A stretch of DNA of 64,000 nt from Tissierellia bacterium (GTDB lineage: Bacteria; Bacillota; Clostridia; Tissierellales; Peptoniphilaceae). Numbering within the stretch: position 1 is the stretch's first letter; each line of letters begins with the position of its first letter. Both the position numbers and the translations under genes were made by a program. Under the pieces are notes generated by a model. The model did no database searches. It was not told where the DNA came from and saw only the letters and a list, made by a program, of their open reading frames with translations. Shown piece after piece: positions 45,223-54,940 of the stretch. The DNA lies in assembly GCA_030540635.1 (NCBI GenBank), contig JAUNVW010000003.1:43284-107283 (forward strand). Reading direction: 5' to 3'.

Positions 45223-46362
45223 CTACTCTTCTGAAATACCGTCTTGGGAAATGAGATACACCGTATCATCCTCTTTACTTCCGATAATTTCATCGGCATC
45301 AATGGTAATATTCGTATCAATCACGGCATTATACACCTTGGCTCCTTTTTTCACTTCGGCCCCCGGTAAAATAACGCAATTATATACCTCTGCCCCCTCT
45401 TCGATGATGACGGAAGAGGATAATACGGAATTTTCCACTTTACCAAATATTCGACAAGCCTCATTGACGAGGGAATTTCGAACCTTACCACTTTCGGAAA
45501 CATAATGGGGAGGTAAATTACGGCTCTTTGTGTAAATTCTCCATTTTGTATCGTAAAGATTCAAAGTGTTTTTTGGATCCAATAAATCAAGATTCGCTTG
45601 CCAATAGGAACGAACCGTTCCCACATCTTTCCAATACCCGTCAAATTTATAGGCATAAACCGGTAAATCATCTTGGATAAAAGCCGGGATAATATTTGCA
45701 CCAAAATCATGGGCGGAATTTTCATCTTCCGCATCTTTAATTAAATACTGTCGTAAAATATCCCAATCGAAAATATAAATTCCCATGGATGCCAGATTAT
45801 TCTTTGGTTCTTCCGGCTTCTCTTGAAATTCTACAATTCGATCCTCTTCATTGGTATTCATAATCCCAAAGCGAGAGGCTTCCTCCCAGGGAACTTCCAT
45901 GACGGCAATCGTCGCCTTTGCTCCCTTTTCTTTATGGAAATCCAATAATAAATTATAATCCATTTTGTAAATATGATCCCCGGATAATATAACCACATAT
46001 TGGGCTTTCAAATTATCGAGATAATCCATATTTTCAAAAATTGAATTGGCTGTACCTTCGTACCAACGTCCCCCTTTTTCCGTGTAGAATGGCGATAAAA
46101 TTCGTAAACCTCCGGAATTACGGTCATAATCCCAGGACGCTCCATTCCCAATATGGGTGTTTAACTCAAAGGGTTTGTATTGGGTTAAAATCCCGATATC
46201 ACGAATATCTGAATTGGTTGAATTGGACAGTGCAAAATCAATGATTCGGTATTTTCCACCAAAGGGAACGGCAGGCTTAGCCACATTTTTCGTCAAGGCC
46301 TTTAATCGAGAACCTTGACCTCCTGCCAGTAACATCGTCACCACTCTATTCCTTGCTTTCAT
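45223..46362 (-). CDS. glgC: Glucose-1-phosphate adenylyltransferase GlgC
   Basis: Makes ADP-glucose from ATP and glucose-1-P, the committed step of glycogen synthesis. The active-site loop [21 protein letters not shown] (shown here as [10 protein letters not shown], residues about 11-20) and [24 protein letters not shown] and EFQEKPEEP are canonical. Length 379 aa. AGGAGG is 6 nt upstream of the ATG, inside the end of glgB, giving a 17-bp overlap. Confidence 0.96.
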   Translation of the reverse strand: MKARNRVVTMLLAGGQGSRLKALTKNVAKPAVPFGGKYRIIDFALSNSTNSDIRDIGILTQYKPFELNTHIGNGASWDYDRNSGGLRILSPFYTEKGGRWYEGTANSIFENMDYLDNLKAQYVVILSGDHIYKMDYNLLLDFHKEKGAKATIAVMEVPWEEASRFGIMNTNEEDRIVEFQEKPEEPKNNLASMGIYIFDWDILRQYLIKDAEDENSAHDFGANIIPAFIQDDLPVYAYKFDGYWKDVGTVRSYWQANLDLLDPKNTLNLYDTKWRIYTKSRNLPPHYVSESGKVRNSLVNEACRIFGKVENSVLSSSVIIEEGAEVYNCVILPGAEVKKGAKVYNAVIDTNITIDADEIIGSKEDDTVYLISQDGISEE

Positions 46363-48328
46363 CCTTGGCCTCCTCTTTTTTTCTTTGTGCTTTCCATTCT
46401 CGGGACATTTTTATACTTTTCACCGAGTTTTTATTGTATTGAATATATGCGCCACTCAATGGCTTTAAATCAATCTCTATGCGAAATGGTTTCCCCCGAA
46501 ATTCTTCTTGGACCGTTGTACTTGGATTATTCCTAGTTGTATTTCCGCCGTATTTTTTTTGATCCGTATTGAAAACAACGGAGTAAAGTCCTGGACGATC
46601 GACACCGACGGGATAATTCTTCCGTTCCACCGGTGTGAAATTAAAGGCACAAATCGTCTTTTCACCGTATTTATCGATCCGTTCAAAAATCAGTACCGAT
46701 TCCTTGGCATTGTCCACATCGAGCCATTCAAATCCATCATAGGAAGTATCGACTTCGTAAAAGGCTTTTTCCTTCCCATAAAATCGATTTAAATCTTCAA
46801 CGAATAATTTCATTTGCTGATGGCGTTCATAATCGAGAACTTCCCAGGTAAGCTCTTCCCATTCATTCCATTCATCAAATTGGGCAATCTCATCGCCCAT
46901 AAACATGAGTTTCTTTCCGGGATGGGCGTACATATAGGAATACAATAATCGCAATTGATCAAATTTTTGATCATAATCTCCCGGCATCTTTTGAATTAAA
47001 GAACCTTTCATATGGACAACTTCATCATGGGAAAAGGGTAAGATATAATTCTCTGAAAATGCATAAACTAAGGAAAAAGTTAATTTCCCGTGATGATCCT
47101 TTCGGAAAATGGGATCCATTTTAAAATACTCCAAGGTATCATTCATCCAGCCCATATTCCACTTGAAATTAAAACCTAAACCACCTTCAGAAACTGGCAT
47201 GGTCAGTAAAGGCCAAGCCGTCGATTCTTCAGCAATCATAAGTGTATCTGGATATAATTTGAAAATTGTCGTATTTAATTTCTTGATAAAATTAACGGCA
47301 TCTCGATTCTCATTACTGCCGTCTTCATTTTTTAAATCCTTACCGGTAAAATCCAAATACAGCATATAGGCAACGGCATCCACCCGTAAACCATCAATAT
47401 GGTAATAATCATGCCAGTAAATCGCCGAAGAAATTAAAAAGTTTTGGACTTCTGGTTTTGAATAATCAAAATTTAATGTTCCCCATTGTTCATTTTCTGC
47501 CATAAATTGATTTTCATGTTCAAATAAATTCGTTCCATCGAATCTTGCCAAACCGAAATCATCTTTGCAAAAATGACTCGGTACCCAATCTAAAATTACG
47601 CCGATATTTTTTTGATGGAATCGATCAACTAAATGCATAAATTCCTTCGGCGTACCAAAACGGGAAGTCGGTGCAAAATACCCCGTCGCCTGATATCCCC
47701 AGGAACCATCAAAGGGATATTCGGTTATGGGCATAAGCTCCACATGGGTATATCCCATTTTATGAACATAATCCACGAGGACATCGGCAAGCTCCATATA
47801 GGAATACACTTCTCCCGTATCCTTCTTTCGCCAGGAAGATAAATTCACTTCATAGATGGACATGGGCTCATGATAGGGATCTTTCTTTTTCCTCTTTCTC
47901 ATCCATGCCCGATCATTCCACTGATAACCATTGATATCGTAAACCTTCGATGCCGTTTTCGGCCGTTCTTCTGCATGGAAAGCAAAAGGATCGGCTTTAT
48001 ATCGAATTTCTCCGGAATAGGAAACCAAGCGGTATTTATAGGCTTCATATTGTTTAACGCCATAAACACAAATGGACCAAATTCCAGATTCGTGAATTCT
48101 TTTCATCGGTAAATCCAACTCATTCCAATTATTAAAATCACCGATTAAATTAACATATTGGGCATTGGGCGCCCATACGCAAAAGCGAACGGCGTCTCTT
48201 CCTTCCCGGGACTTTACAAAATGGGCCCCGAGAAATTTGTGGGCGTTTTCATTATTTCCATGATGGAATAAATAGGCATCAACATCCCCATCATCGCGGT
48301 AATAATAATTTTTGCCATATTCTTTCAT
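46346..48328 (-). CDS. glgB: 1,4-alpha-glucan branching enzyme
   Basis: GH13_9 branching enzyme. It has an N-terminal CBM48 (about residues 40-130: [33 protein letters not shown]), GH13 regions [25 protein letters not shown] (nucleophile Asp), [10 protein letters not shown] (acid Glu) and [10 protein letters not shown], and a C-terminal beta domain. The start at 48328 has GGAGGG 6 nt upstream; the frame extends to 48358. Length 660 aa. First gene of the glycogen operon glgB-C-D-A-pulA-C39-like-pgm. No glycogen phosphorylase is in the window. Confidence 0.96.
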   Translation of the reverse strand: MKEYGKNYYYRDDGDVDAYLFHHGNNENAHKFLGAHFVKSREGRDAVRFCVWAPNAQYVNLIGDFNNWNELDLPMKRIHESGIWSICVYGVKQYEAYKYRLVSYSGEIRYKADPFAFHAEERPKTASKVYDINGYQWNDRAWMRKRKKKDPYHEPMSIYEVNLSSWRKKDTGEVYSYMELADVLVDYVHKMGYTHVELMPITEYPFDGSWGYQATGYFAPTSRFGTPKEFMHLVDRFHQKNIGVILDWVPSHFCKDDFGLARFDGTNLFEHENQFMAENEQWGTLNFDYSKPEVQNFLISSAIYWHDYYHIDGLRVDAVAYMLYLDFTGKDLKNEDGSNENRDAVNFIKKLNTTIFKLYPDTLMIAEESTAWPLLTMPVSEGGLGFNFKWNMGWMNDTLEYFKMDPIFRKDHHGKLTFSLVYAFSENYILPFSHDEVVHMKGSLIQKMPGDYDQKFDQLRLLYSYMYAHPGKKLMFMGDEIAQFDEWNEWEELTWEVLDYERHQQMKLFVEDLNRFYGKEKAFYEVDTSYDGFEWLDVDNAKESVLIFERIDKYGEKTICAFNFTPVERKNYPVGVDRPGLYSVVFNTDQKKYGGNTTRNNPSTTVQEEFRGKPFRIEIDLKPLSGAYIQYNKNSVKSIKMSREWKAQRKKEEAKDESKE

Positions 48329-48478
48329 ATTTTCCCTCCGAGATCTTTCTTTACACATTGTAGACTTATATACTATTTATTCCCTATTTCTCCCTAGCTA
48401 AACCCTTTTCCCAAGGGAAAAACAGTCAACATCAATCCTTGAAAATGAAAGAAAAAAACATTTTTCCTCCATATCTAT

Positions 48479-48745
48479 CTAGTTAATTCGCCGATAAACG
48501 GGATTTATACTCTCTTTAAAAATATCCCATAAACTATCGTAATATTCCCCGAGATTTTTTTGTAATTTCTCTTCTTGTTGAATCTCTAAAAGAATAATCT
48601 CATCATAAGTATTCATGAGATCCTCAAAGGCATCTAAATTTCTCCCATAATAATCTCCAAAGCCATAGGCCTTTTCCAAAACATCATGGAGATCCTCCTT
48701 TGTTAAAATCTCATCTCCTTTTAATATTATCTGTCGATATCCCAT
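48479..48745 (-). CDS. Barstar-family RNase inhibitor
   Basis: An 88-aa barstar homolog. GFGDYYGRNLDAFEDLMNTY (residues about 28-47) matches the barnase-binding helix and loop of barstar; Asp38 and Asp42 correspond to Asp35 and Asp39, the two key contacts with the RNase active site. It is cytoplasmic with no signal. It follows the barnase-like gene by 2 nt, the usual immunity arrangement, so it probably protects the host from its own secreted or surface RNase. Confidence 0.92.
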   Translation of the reverse strand: MGYRQIILKGDEILTKEDLHDVLEKAYGFGDYYGRNLDAFEDLMNTYDEIILLEIQQEEKLQKNLGEYYDSLWDIFKESINPVYRRIN

Positions 48746-48747
48746 CT

Positions 48748-49203
48748 TTACTCTACCTTCTCAAATGTTTCATAATGATCCTTCGTATAATAGATCTCAT
48801 CCTCGCTAAAAACGATCCTTTCCGGTCCACGATAACCACCATTGTAATGAATATCGGCCTCCTTATACTTAGCCGGGGGCAATTTCTTCTCTCGATTTCC
48901 AAAACTATCGCCACCAATAACCATCTCCGGCGCCACTTCCCAGAGATTACCTGCCCGGGGATCCCATCCTAATTTCTTCGCTTCTCCTTTTGTAATATAA
49001 TTATCCGGCAATTTATCATAGCTTCGCAAATAAGCCACCACATCATCGAGGGAATAATAATAGGCATCCTCATCCAATAAATCCTCTTCTTTATGATCTT
49101 TTCCTTCTACTTGCCCACCTTCTGACAACTCCGTCGACATCGGTTGACAAGCCATTAGGAATAGGAGGATAAAAAGTAGCCCCCATCTTTTAATTCTTTT
49201 CAT
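48748..49203 (-). CDS. Barnase-family ribonuclease with lipoprotein signal
   Basis: A 151-aa secreted RNase. Residues about 50-151 match barnase closely: YLRSYDKLPDNYITKGEAKKL, GNLWEVAPEMVIGGDSFGNR, EADIHYNGGY and DHYETF. The general base Glu115 (barnase Glu73), Arg129 (Arg87), His143 (His102), Lys72 (Lys27) and Arg104 (Arg59) are all kept. The N-terminus is a signal peptide ending in a lipobox LMAC with Cys19, so it should be a lipoprotein, unlike barnase itself. An acidic 30-residue linker (Cys19 to about 48) follows. GGGGGGGG precedes the ATG. Confidence 0.92.
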   Translation of the reverse strand: MKRIKRWGLLFILLFLMACQPMSTELSEGGQVEGKDHKEEDLLDEDAYYYSLDDVVAYLRSYDKLPDNYITKGEAKKLGWDPRAGNLWEVAPEMVIGGDSFGNREKKLPPAKYKEADIHYNGGYRGPERIVFSEDEIYYTKDHYETFEKVE

Positions 49204-49288
49204 TTTCCCCCCCCTAAAATTTTTATTTCAATAATCTTCTTTGTTTGTGTATTAAAACATCTTTTCTATCCTGCACAAGTCTTTTTTT

Positions 49289-49322
49289 AAAAAAAACAGA
49301 GCGACGGCACAAAGCTGTCACT
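49289..49322 (-). terminator. Intrinsic terminator after the YerC gene
   Basis: A 9-bp stem with one mismatch (49314-49322 with 49300-49308) followed by eight T on the minus strand. Confidence 0.8.
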
Positions 49323-49360
49323 CCACTTTCCATTTTTCCAACTACCGTTGAAATTTTTAT

Positions 49361-49699
49361 TTATTTCTTTTTTTCCTCTTCTTCACGACGTCTTTTTTCT
49401 TCAAGATTTTTCTGAATCAATGCATCAAGTACTAATTCATATCCTTCGGCACCGTAATGAAGGGAACGATTCACTCTGGAAATCGTCGCCGTTGATGCTC
49501 CTGTATCTTTTTCGATTTCATTATAAGTCTTTCGTATTTTTAGGAGTTTGGCAACTTCCAAACGTTGGGAAATCGAATGAAGCTCCCGAACTGTGCAAAC
49601 ATCTTCAAAGAATTTGTAACAATCTTCTTTGTCTTTTAGCATCAATACGGCTTCAAAAAACTCATCTAATTGTTGGCTTTTGATTTTAGACGTATCCAT
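49361..49699 (-). CDS. YerC/YecD-type TrpR-like regulator
   Basis: A 112-aa TrpR-superfamily DNA-binding protein. The family core is visible: LKDKEDCYKFFEDVCTVREL, SQRLEVAKLL and the helix-turn-helix TGASTATISRVNRSL with YGAEGY after it. The C-terminus has a charged tail (EEKRRREEEEKKK). Ligand and regulon are unknown. The start is set at 49699 (MDTSKIKSQQ) with AAAGGA 8 nt upstream; a TATAAT at 49786-49791 is a possible -10. It is unlinked to trp genes. Confidence 0.88.
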   Translation of the reverse strand: MDTSKIKSQQLDEFFEAVLMLKDKEDCYKFFEDVCTVRELHSISQRLEVAKLLKIRKTYNEIEKDTGASTATISRVNRSLHYGAEGYELVLDALIQKNLEEKRRREEEEKKK

Positions 49700-49913
49700 T
49701 GACATCTTCCTTTCTATTTTATCATTTGATATTGATCTCCATCTCATCCTTCAATGATTTAGCATTTTGGCAATATCCTACATGTATTATAATATCAACT
49801 TTTCCAAATTAAAGCAAGAGTATTATTAAAGATTTAATTACTATTTTTAAAATCATTTATAAAGATATTATTAATTCTCCTAGCTTATCGAAAGATCTAC
49901 GATATTTATTCAC

Positions 49914-49951
49914 AAAAAATTACTACCACCTATAAGATCGGTGATAGTAAT
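49914..49951 (-). terminator. Intrinsic terminator after cls
   Basis: A 12-bp stem with one mismatch (49940-49951 with 49919-49930) followed by six T on the minus strand; it overlaps the cls stop codon. Confidence 0.85.
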
Positions 49952-51408
49952 CTCGATATTGATTCCAATGCCTTCGCTTTTCTCGTACGACTTTCATATA
50001 GCTCCTCCGTTAACAAATAGGAATCCTTAACATCGATATAAAATTGTTCCTTCAGGCGACGATTCATCGCCTTATCATACATGACACAATTGACTTCAAA
50101 ATTTAAATGAAAGGAACGATTATCTAAATTCGCCGAACCCACAGTGGATAAAAAGTCGTCGACGATCAAAACCTTCGAATGGATAAAACCTTTATTATAA
50201 TAGTAGATCTTCGCCCCATGTTTTAATAATTCTCCACAATTATTTAAATTGGCCCAAAAAACAAAGGGATGATCCTTTCGCGATGGAATCATAATATGAA
50301 CATCGACCCCGGAAATTAACGCCGTTTTTAAGGCCTCCATAATGGATTGATCCGGAACAAAATAAGGCGTTTGAATAAAAATCTCTTTCCTCGCCGAACC
50401 AATCATTTTAAACATGGCATTTTTAATATTCGGCAGGGAAGTATCCGGTCCCGATGTGATAATTTGCATCGCCACATCATGGGTCACCTTATCGACGGGT
50501 ACCATTGCCGTATCTACCGTCGCCATATCTATATAAAATTCGTCTAAAAACTCGGGATCCTCCCCTGAAGCATAGGACCAATCCTTCGTAAATCTTATTT
50601 TTAATCCAAAAACGCCAGAACCGGTAATCCGTAAATGGGAATCCCGCCAGGGGCCAAATTTCTTATCCCGTCCAATATACTCATCACCGATATTATAACC
50701 ACCGACATAGGAAATTTGATTGTCAATGATAATAATCTTCCGATGATTTCTGTAATTGATTCGAAAATTAATAATTCGGAAAAAGGATTTAAAAAACATC
50801 GCGACCTTTCCACCGGCATCTTCCAGCGGTTTTAAATGCTTCTTTCGCAAATAACGGGCCCCTAGGGAATCGACCAGTAGGCGAACTTCCACACCTTCTT
50901 TCGCTTTTCGGGTAAGAATTTCCAGGATTTTTTTCCCCAAAGCATCATTTTTGAAAATATAGGACTGTAAATCAATGGATTTAGATGCCCGTTCTAAATC
51001 ATCAAATAATTGTTCAAAAAGTTCTTCTCCCCAATTGTATAAAGTCACCGAATTATCCTCGGTATAAAAAGACTCATCCATGATTAAATTCATCCGAATT
51101 AAATCTTTATACTCTTCACTTTCCAAGTCTTCAAAGCGATAGGAATCATTGACGATTTTCTTCATTTGTTTATGGGACTGCATTTTTAAAAACCGGTCCT
51201 GATATTCCTTTAAGGAGAAGAGTTTGTTCTTCCTCGTATCGAGACCAAAAAACAAATACAGGATAAATCCAAATATCGGTAAAAAATACAAGACCATCAC
51301 CCACATTAAAGTGGACTGGGGACTCTTTTTATCAAAAAACACGACAAATATCGCCAATAATATATTGACCCATATTAAATTCGTCAAAAAACCCGTATAT
51401 TGTGCCAT
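49930..51408 (-). CDS. cls: Cardiolipin synthase (phospholipase D family)
   Basis: Makes cardiolipin from two phosphatidylglycerols at the membrane. Two N-terminal membrane helices (LIWVNILLAIFVVFF, LMWVMVLYFLPIFGFILYLFFG; about residues 10-55) precede two HKD catalytic motifs: NHRKIIIIDNQISYVGGYNIGDEY (HxK, residues about 220-240) and HSKVLIVDDFLSTVGSANLD near 400. Length 492 aa. AGGTGG precedes the ATG. It follows typA by 17 nt and ends at a terminator. Confidence 0.94.
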   Translation of the reverse strand: MAQYTGFLTNLIWVNILLAIFVVFFDKKSPQSTLMWVMVLYFLPIFGFILYLFFGLDTRKNKLFSLKEYQDRFLKMQSHKQMKKIVNDSYRFEDLESEEYKDLIRMNLIMDESFYTEDNSVTLYNWGEELFEQLFDDLERASKSIDLQSYIFKNDALGKKILEILTRKAKEGVEVRLLVDSLGARYLRKKHLKPLEDAGGKVAMFFKSFFRIINFRINYRNHRKIIIIDNQISYVGGYNIGDEYIGRDKKFGPWRDSHLRITGSGVFGLKIRFTKDWSYASGEDPEFLDEFYIDMATVDTAMVPVDKVTHDVAMQIITSGPDTSLPNIKNAMFKMIGSARKEIFIQTPYFVPDQSIMEALKTALISGVDVHIMIPSRKDHPFVFWANLNNCGELLKHGAKIYYYNKGFIHSKVLIVDDFLSTVGSANLDNRSFHLNFEVNCVMYDKAMNRRLKEQFYIDVKDSYLLTEELYESRTRKAKALESISRLLSPIL

Positions 51409-51425
51409 TGAACCACCTGCCTTAT

Positions 51426-53246
51426 TTAATCATTTTTATGGGACTTATAACGCTTTGTCGTATCCAATACTTTTTTTCGAATACGCAAATGTTGTGGTGT
51501 TATTTCGATTAATTCATCGCCTTCGACAAATTCCATCATCTCCTCTAAACTCATGAGCTTCGCTGGAGATAGACGGAGGGCATCGTCGGCTGCTTGACTT
51601 CGGATATTGGTTTGTTTCTTCTTCCGACAAATATTAACTTCAATATCTAATCCCTTTGCATTTTGCCCCACAACTTCTCCTTCATACACATGATCTCCCG
51701 GTTCCACAAATAACAATCCCCGTTCCTGGGCTTGGTAAAGACCATAGACCGAGGCTTCTCCCGTTTCAAAGGAGATAATTGAACCCATTTGTCTTTTCGG
51801 AATCTCGCCTTTATAGGGGGCATATTCTAAAAACTCCGTATTTAATACGCCACTTCCCTTGGTATCCGTTAAAAACTGTTGTCGATAACCGATTAAACCC
51901 CTAGCCGGTATATGGAAAATCATCCGGGTCAAGCCCCCGGAAACGGGATTGATTGTGACGAGTTCGCCCTTACGCTGTCCTAATTTCTCAATAATTGTCC
52001 CGGTAAATTCTTCGTCAACATCGATAAAGACCCTTTCCATGGGCTCCCACAATTTCCCGTCGATTTCTTTATAAAGAACTTCCGGCTTAGAAACTTGAAA
52101 CTCGTAACCTTCCCGTCGCATATTTTCAATCAATACGGATAAATGAAGTTCCCCACGGCCAGATACTCGAAAGGTTTCTGTGGAATCTGTTTCTTCCACC
52201 CTAAGGGAAACATCGGTCTCCAGCTCCTTCTTTAAACGGCTATGGATTTGCCGACTGGTAACATAATCTCCTTCCTGTCCCGCAAAGGGGGAATCATTTA
52301 CGGAAAAATTCATCGCCAAAGTCGGTTCTGAAATCTTGACAAATTCCAAGGCCTCGGGATCCTCTTCGGTACAAAGGGTATCGCCGATTTCAATGCCTTC
52401 CACACCGGTTACGGCAACGATAGAGCCCACCTTCGACTCCTTCACCTCCACCCGGGATAATCCTTCAAATTCATAGATATTGGTGATTTCAATATTCTTA
52501 TGCTTATCGGGATCATTGTAATTAACAATAACTGCTTTATCATGGAGAGATACCGTCCCCTGCTCCACCTTACCAATACCAATACGACCGACATAATCAT
52601 TATAATCAATCGTCGATATAAGTAATTTAAAAGGTTGATCAGGATCTCCTTTTTCCATGGGAATATCTTCAATAATCGTATCGAGTAAATCCCGCATATC
52701 TTTTTTTGGACAATTGGGATCCTTTGTGGCATAACCTTCCTTTGCCGAAGCATAAATAAAGGGCGAATCTAAATACTCCTCCGGTGCCCCCAATTGGATA
52801 AATAACTCTAAAATCTCCTCGGTTACATCATCAACCCGGGCATTGGGCCGATCAATTTTATTGATGCAAACGACAACAGGTAAATCCAATTCAAAGGCCT
52901 TTCGCAAAACAAATTTCGTCTGGGGCATTGGCCCTTCAAAGGCATCGACAACTAAGACGACGCCCGAGGTCATTTTAAGTACCCGTTCTACTTCACCACC
53001 AAAATCGGCATGACCCGGTGTATCAATAATATTTATTTTAACGCCATTGTAACGGACGGCTGTGTTTTTTGATAAAATCGTTATTCCCCGTTCCCTTTCA
53101 ATGGCATCGGAGTCCATAACTCGATCCTTCACCTCTTGATTGTCACGGAAAACACCACTGGATCGCAATAATCCATCGACTAAAGTCGTTTTACCATGGT
53201 CAACATGGGCGATAATCGCAACATTACGAATATCCTCTCTTTCCAT
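51426..53246 (-). CDS. typA: Ribosome-binding GTPase TypA/BipA
   Basis: TypA/BipA is an EF-G-like translational GTPase with a role in ribosome assembly and stress. G1 is [18 protein letters not shown], then [26 protein letters not shown]-like domains and the BipA C-terminal domain. The start at 53246 (MEREDIRN) has AGGAGGG 6 nt upstream; the frame reaches 53366. Length 606 aa. Two overlapping TATAAT hexamers at about 53276-53290 on the minus strand lie just downstream of the preceding terminator. Cotranscribed with cls. Confidence 0.96.
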   Translation of the reverse strand: MEREDIRNVAIIAHVDHGKTTLVDGLLRSSGVFRDNQEVKDRVMDSDAIERERGITILSKNTAVRYNGVKINIIDTPGHADFGGEVERVLKMTSGVVLVVDAFEGPMPQTKFVLRKAFELDLPVVVCINKIDRPNARVDDVTEEILELFIQLGAPEEYLDSPFIYASAKEGYATKDPNCPKKDMRDLLDTIIEDIPMEKGDPDQPFKLLISTIDYNDYVGRIGIGKVEQGTVSLHDKAVIVNYNDPDKHKNIEITNIYEFEGLSRVEVKESKVGSIVAVTGVEGIEIGDTLCTEEDPEALEFVKISEPTLAMNFSVNDSPFAGQEGDYVTSRQIHSRLKKELETDVSLRVEETDSTETFRVSGRGELHLSVLIENMRREGYEFQVSKPEVLYKEIDGKLWEPMERVFIDVDEEFTGTIIEKLGQRKGELVTINPVSGGLTRMIFHIPARGLIGYRQQFLTDTKGSGVLNTEFLEYAPYKGEIPKRQMGSIISFETGEASVYGLYQAQERGLLFVEPGDHVYEGEVVGQNAKGLDIEVNICRKKKQTNIRSQAADDALRLSPAKLMSLEEMMEFVEGDELIEITPQHLRIRKKVLDTTKRYKSHKND

Positions 53247-53308
53247 AAGATCCCTCCTAAAATACACTCTTTCAATTATATCATTATAGCATGAAATACA
53301 TCTTCCCG

Positions 53309-53350
53309 AAAAAAAAGACCGACTCGAGTTTAATTGCCCCTCGAATCGGT
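53309..53350 (-). terminator. Intrinsic terminator after the HATPase gene
   Basis: An 11-bp stem (53340-53350 with 53318-53328, one G-T pair) followed by eight T on the minus strand. It also overlaps the gene's 3' end. Confidence 0.88.
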
Positions 53351-53728
53351 ACATTTTATAATACAAGTTATTTCATTATGATTAATATCCACCCGATCGG
53401 CTAAATGCTTTACAATAAAAAGCCCCCGTCCATCGGGACGCAGTGAAAGGCAGTCGGTGTCTTTATTATCATGGTAAAAACCCAACCCTTGATCTTTCAC
53501 ACGAATTCGAATCTCATTACCGTTGATTCCAACCTGGATATTGATTTTTTTTTGAATATCATGCTCATTTCCATGTTCCACTGAATTTACCACCAATTCA
53601 TTCAAAATAAATCGGATATCGTAGAGTAAATCCTCTCCGACAATATGATTCATAATTTGAAGAATTTCTGTGATACCGCGGTTTGCATTATCCAATGAAG
53701 AAGGAATACAGCGGTTGATTCTATACAT
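53330..53728 (-). CDS. HATPase (RsbW/SpoIIAB-like anti-sigma kinase family) protein
   Basis: A 132-aa GHKL-ATPase of the anti-sigma/serine kinase type. The N box is ILNELVVNSVEHGN (about residue 44-57), G1 VKDQGLGFY and G2 DGRGLFIVKHLAD. No transmembrane segment. Such proteins often bind and phosphorylate an anti-anti-sigma (STAS) protein or a sigma factor; neither is adjacent here, so its partner is unknown. I chose the start at 53728 (MYRINRC) with AGGTG 6 nt upstream; GTG and ATG starts lie 2-3 codons earlier. Confidence 0.82.
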   Translation of the reverse strand: MYRINRCIPSSLDNANRGITEILQIMNHIVGEDLLYDIRFILNELVVNSVEHGNEHDIQKKINIQVGINGNEIRIRVKDQGLGFYHDNKDTDCLSLRPDGRGLFIVKHLADRVDINHNEITCIIKCTDSRGN

Positions 53729-53873
53729 TTTCATCACCTACTATCAATAGTACCCTGATTTCAGGTTTTTTAATCATACTTAGAAAAGATTGTTCAGAAA
53801 TCCAAAAATTTTAAAGATCCAAATTTACCTCGTAATTTCCAAAACAAACACTGTTATTTTTTTTAAGATTGGG

Positions 53874-53879
53874 TATAAT
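53874..53879 (+). promoter_or_regulatory. Candidate -10 of rubredoxin
   Basis: Plus-strand TATAAT 34 nt upstream of the rubredoxin ATG; the -35 region (CTGTTA at 17 nt) is weak. Confidence 0.5.
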
Positions 53880-53898
53880 TAAAATGTAGTGTTTAAGA

Positions 53899-53906
53899 AA
53901 GGAGAG
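53899..53906 (+). promoter_or_regulatory. Rubredoxin ribosome-binding site, complement of the small RNA motif
   Basis: The Shine-Dalgarno AAGGAGAG, ending 6 nt before the ATG at 53913, is exactly complementary to CTCTCCTT, the conserved anti-Shine-Dalgarno motif in the four small RNAs at 55347-58535. Confidence 0.6.
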
Positions 53907-53912
53907 ATATTG

Positions 53913-54074
53913 ATGGAATCTTATGTATGCTTAGCATGCGGTTGGGTTTATGATCCTGAAGTCGGCGATCCAGACGGAGGAATTGAACCTGGCACAGCTT
54001 TTGAAGATCTTCCCGAAGATTGGGTATGCCCACTTTGCGGAGCTGGTAAAGATATGTTTGAATTACAAGAATAA
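53913..54074 (+). CDS. Rubredoxin
   Basis: Small iron protein that carries one electron in anaerobes. Four cysteine ligands to one iron are present: CLAC (Cys6, Cys9) and CPLC (Cys39, Cys42), with the family WVYDPE and [17 protein letters not shown] motifs. Length 53 aa. The start at 53913 ([10 protein letters not shown]) has AAGGAGAG upstream; the frame runs eight codons further back. It is the first plus-strand gene of the window and is monocistronic, ending at a perfect 15-bp terminator. Confidence 0.97.
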   Translation: MESYVCLACGWVYDPEVGDPDGGIEPGTAFEDLPEDWVCPLCGAGKDMFELQE

Positions 54075-54083
54075 TTGTTCTTA

Positions 54084-54113
54084 AAAAGACCTTTGGAATT
54101 CCAAAGGTCTTTT
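54084..54113. terminator. Bidirectional intrinsic terminator between rubredoxin and engB
   Basis: A perfect 15-bp palindrome (54084-54098 with 54099-54113; the central AATT forms the loop), T-rich on both strands, between convergent genes. Confidence 0.9.
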
Positions 54114-54722
54114 CTATTCTTCGTCAAAACCTGAACCGTATTTAATAATATGATCCACTTGCTCCAGGAGCAAATCCCGATTCTCCTTTGATGTCGATGA
54201 AAATGGAAAGATTAAATCGCCATCATCAATGCCTAAAGTCCTTTGAAGGATCCCAATATTCTTTTGTCGTTTCCCCCGGGAAATTTTATCCAGTTTCGTC
54301 GCCACGACAAAACCTGTAAATCCAATCTCTAAAATCCATTGATACATTTCAATATCTTGCTTTGTCGGTTCGTGGCGAATATCCACAACTAAAACCACTT
54401 CGTAGAGATTGTTTCTGTGGTGTAAATAAGTATCGATAATTTGATGCCACTTCGCCTTCTCTTTCTTTGAAGCAATGGCGTAACCGTAGCCTGGTAAATC
54501 CACGAAACGGAAAGATTGATTCACACAATAGAAATTAACCGTCCGTGTTTTCCCTGGCTTTGACGATGTATGGGCAATATTTTTCCGACCCACTAAAGCA
54601 TTAATCAAAGAAGACTTTCCCACATTGGAACGTCCCGCAAAGGCAATCTCCGGCAAATTCGACGGAGGATACTGTTCTACGGTGGCGCCGATTTTCTCCA
54701 GCTCCACATGTTTGATCTTCAT
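54114..54722 (-). CDS. engB: Ribosome biogenesis GTPase YsxC/EngB
   Basis: EngB is a GTPase needed for 50S subunit assembly. G1 is FAGRSNVGKSSLINALVG near residue 30, followed by KPGKTRTVNFY, DLPGYGYA (G3), TKLDKISRG (G4) and FSSTSKE (G5). Length 202 aa from 54722 (MKIKHVEL), which has GGAGG 7 nt upstream; the frame reaches 54767. A minus-strand TATAAT at 54744-54749 may be the -10. It usually follows lon or clpX; here it stands alone. Confidence 0.95.
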   Translation of the reverse strand: MKIKHVELEKIGATVEQYPPSNLPEIAFAGRSNVGKSSLINALVGRKNIAHTSSKPGKTRTVNFYCVNQSFRFVDLPGYGYAIASKKEKAKWHQIIDTYLHHRNNLYEVVLVVDIRHEPTKQDIEMYQWILEIGFTGFVVATKLDKISRGKRQKNIGILQRTLGIDDGDLIFPFSSTSKENRDLLLEQVDHIIKYGSGFDEE

Positions 54723-54843
54723 CACTCCACCTCCCCTTCCTTTATTATAACAAATATTAAGCCCCATCCCATTAGTTTTTCCTGGAAAATTTAATCTGGG
54801 AATAATTTATTAAACTTTTCTAGTGAAAATTAGCGAGAAATCG

Positions 54844-54857
54844 TTACAATCTTGTAA
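54844..54857. promoter_or_regulatory. 14-bp inverted repeat upstream of the HigA-like gene
   Basis: TTACAATCTTGTAA (six-base arms, 2-nt centre) lies 23 nt upstream of a plus-strand TATAAT (54880-54885). Its position, near the -35 region, would suit autoregulation by the HigA-like protein, but nothing in the sequence proves a binding protein. Confidence 0.4.
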
Positions 54858-54940
54858 TATTCCCTGGGCAAATCTGTGGTATAATAAAGATGCAATCGAT
54901 GAGATTTCTTTTGCAAACGTATTCTCAAGGAGGTTATACT

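Noticed and set aside
48406..48421. Inverted repeat TTTTCCC-AA-GGGAAAA upstream of glgB
   Set aside because: It could be an operator but the arms are simple and AT/C-rich; no regulator or second site supports it.
53754..53772. Small hairpin CCTGA-TT-TCAGG followed by T-run, as a terminator
   Set aside because: The stem is only 5 bp and there is no plus-strand gene upstream; it may be chance in the AT-rich gap.
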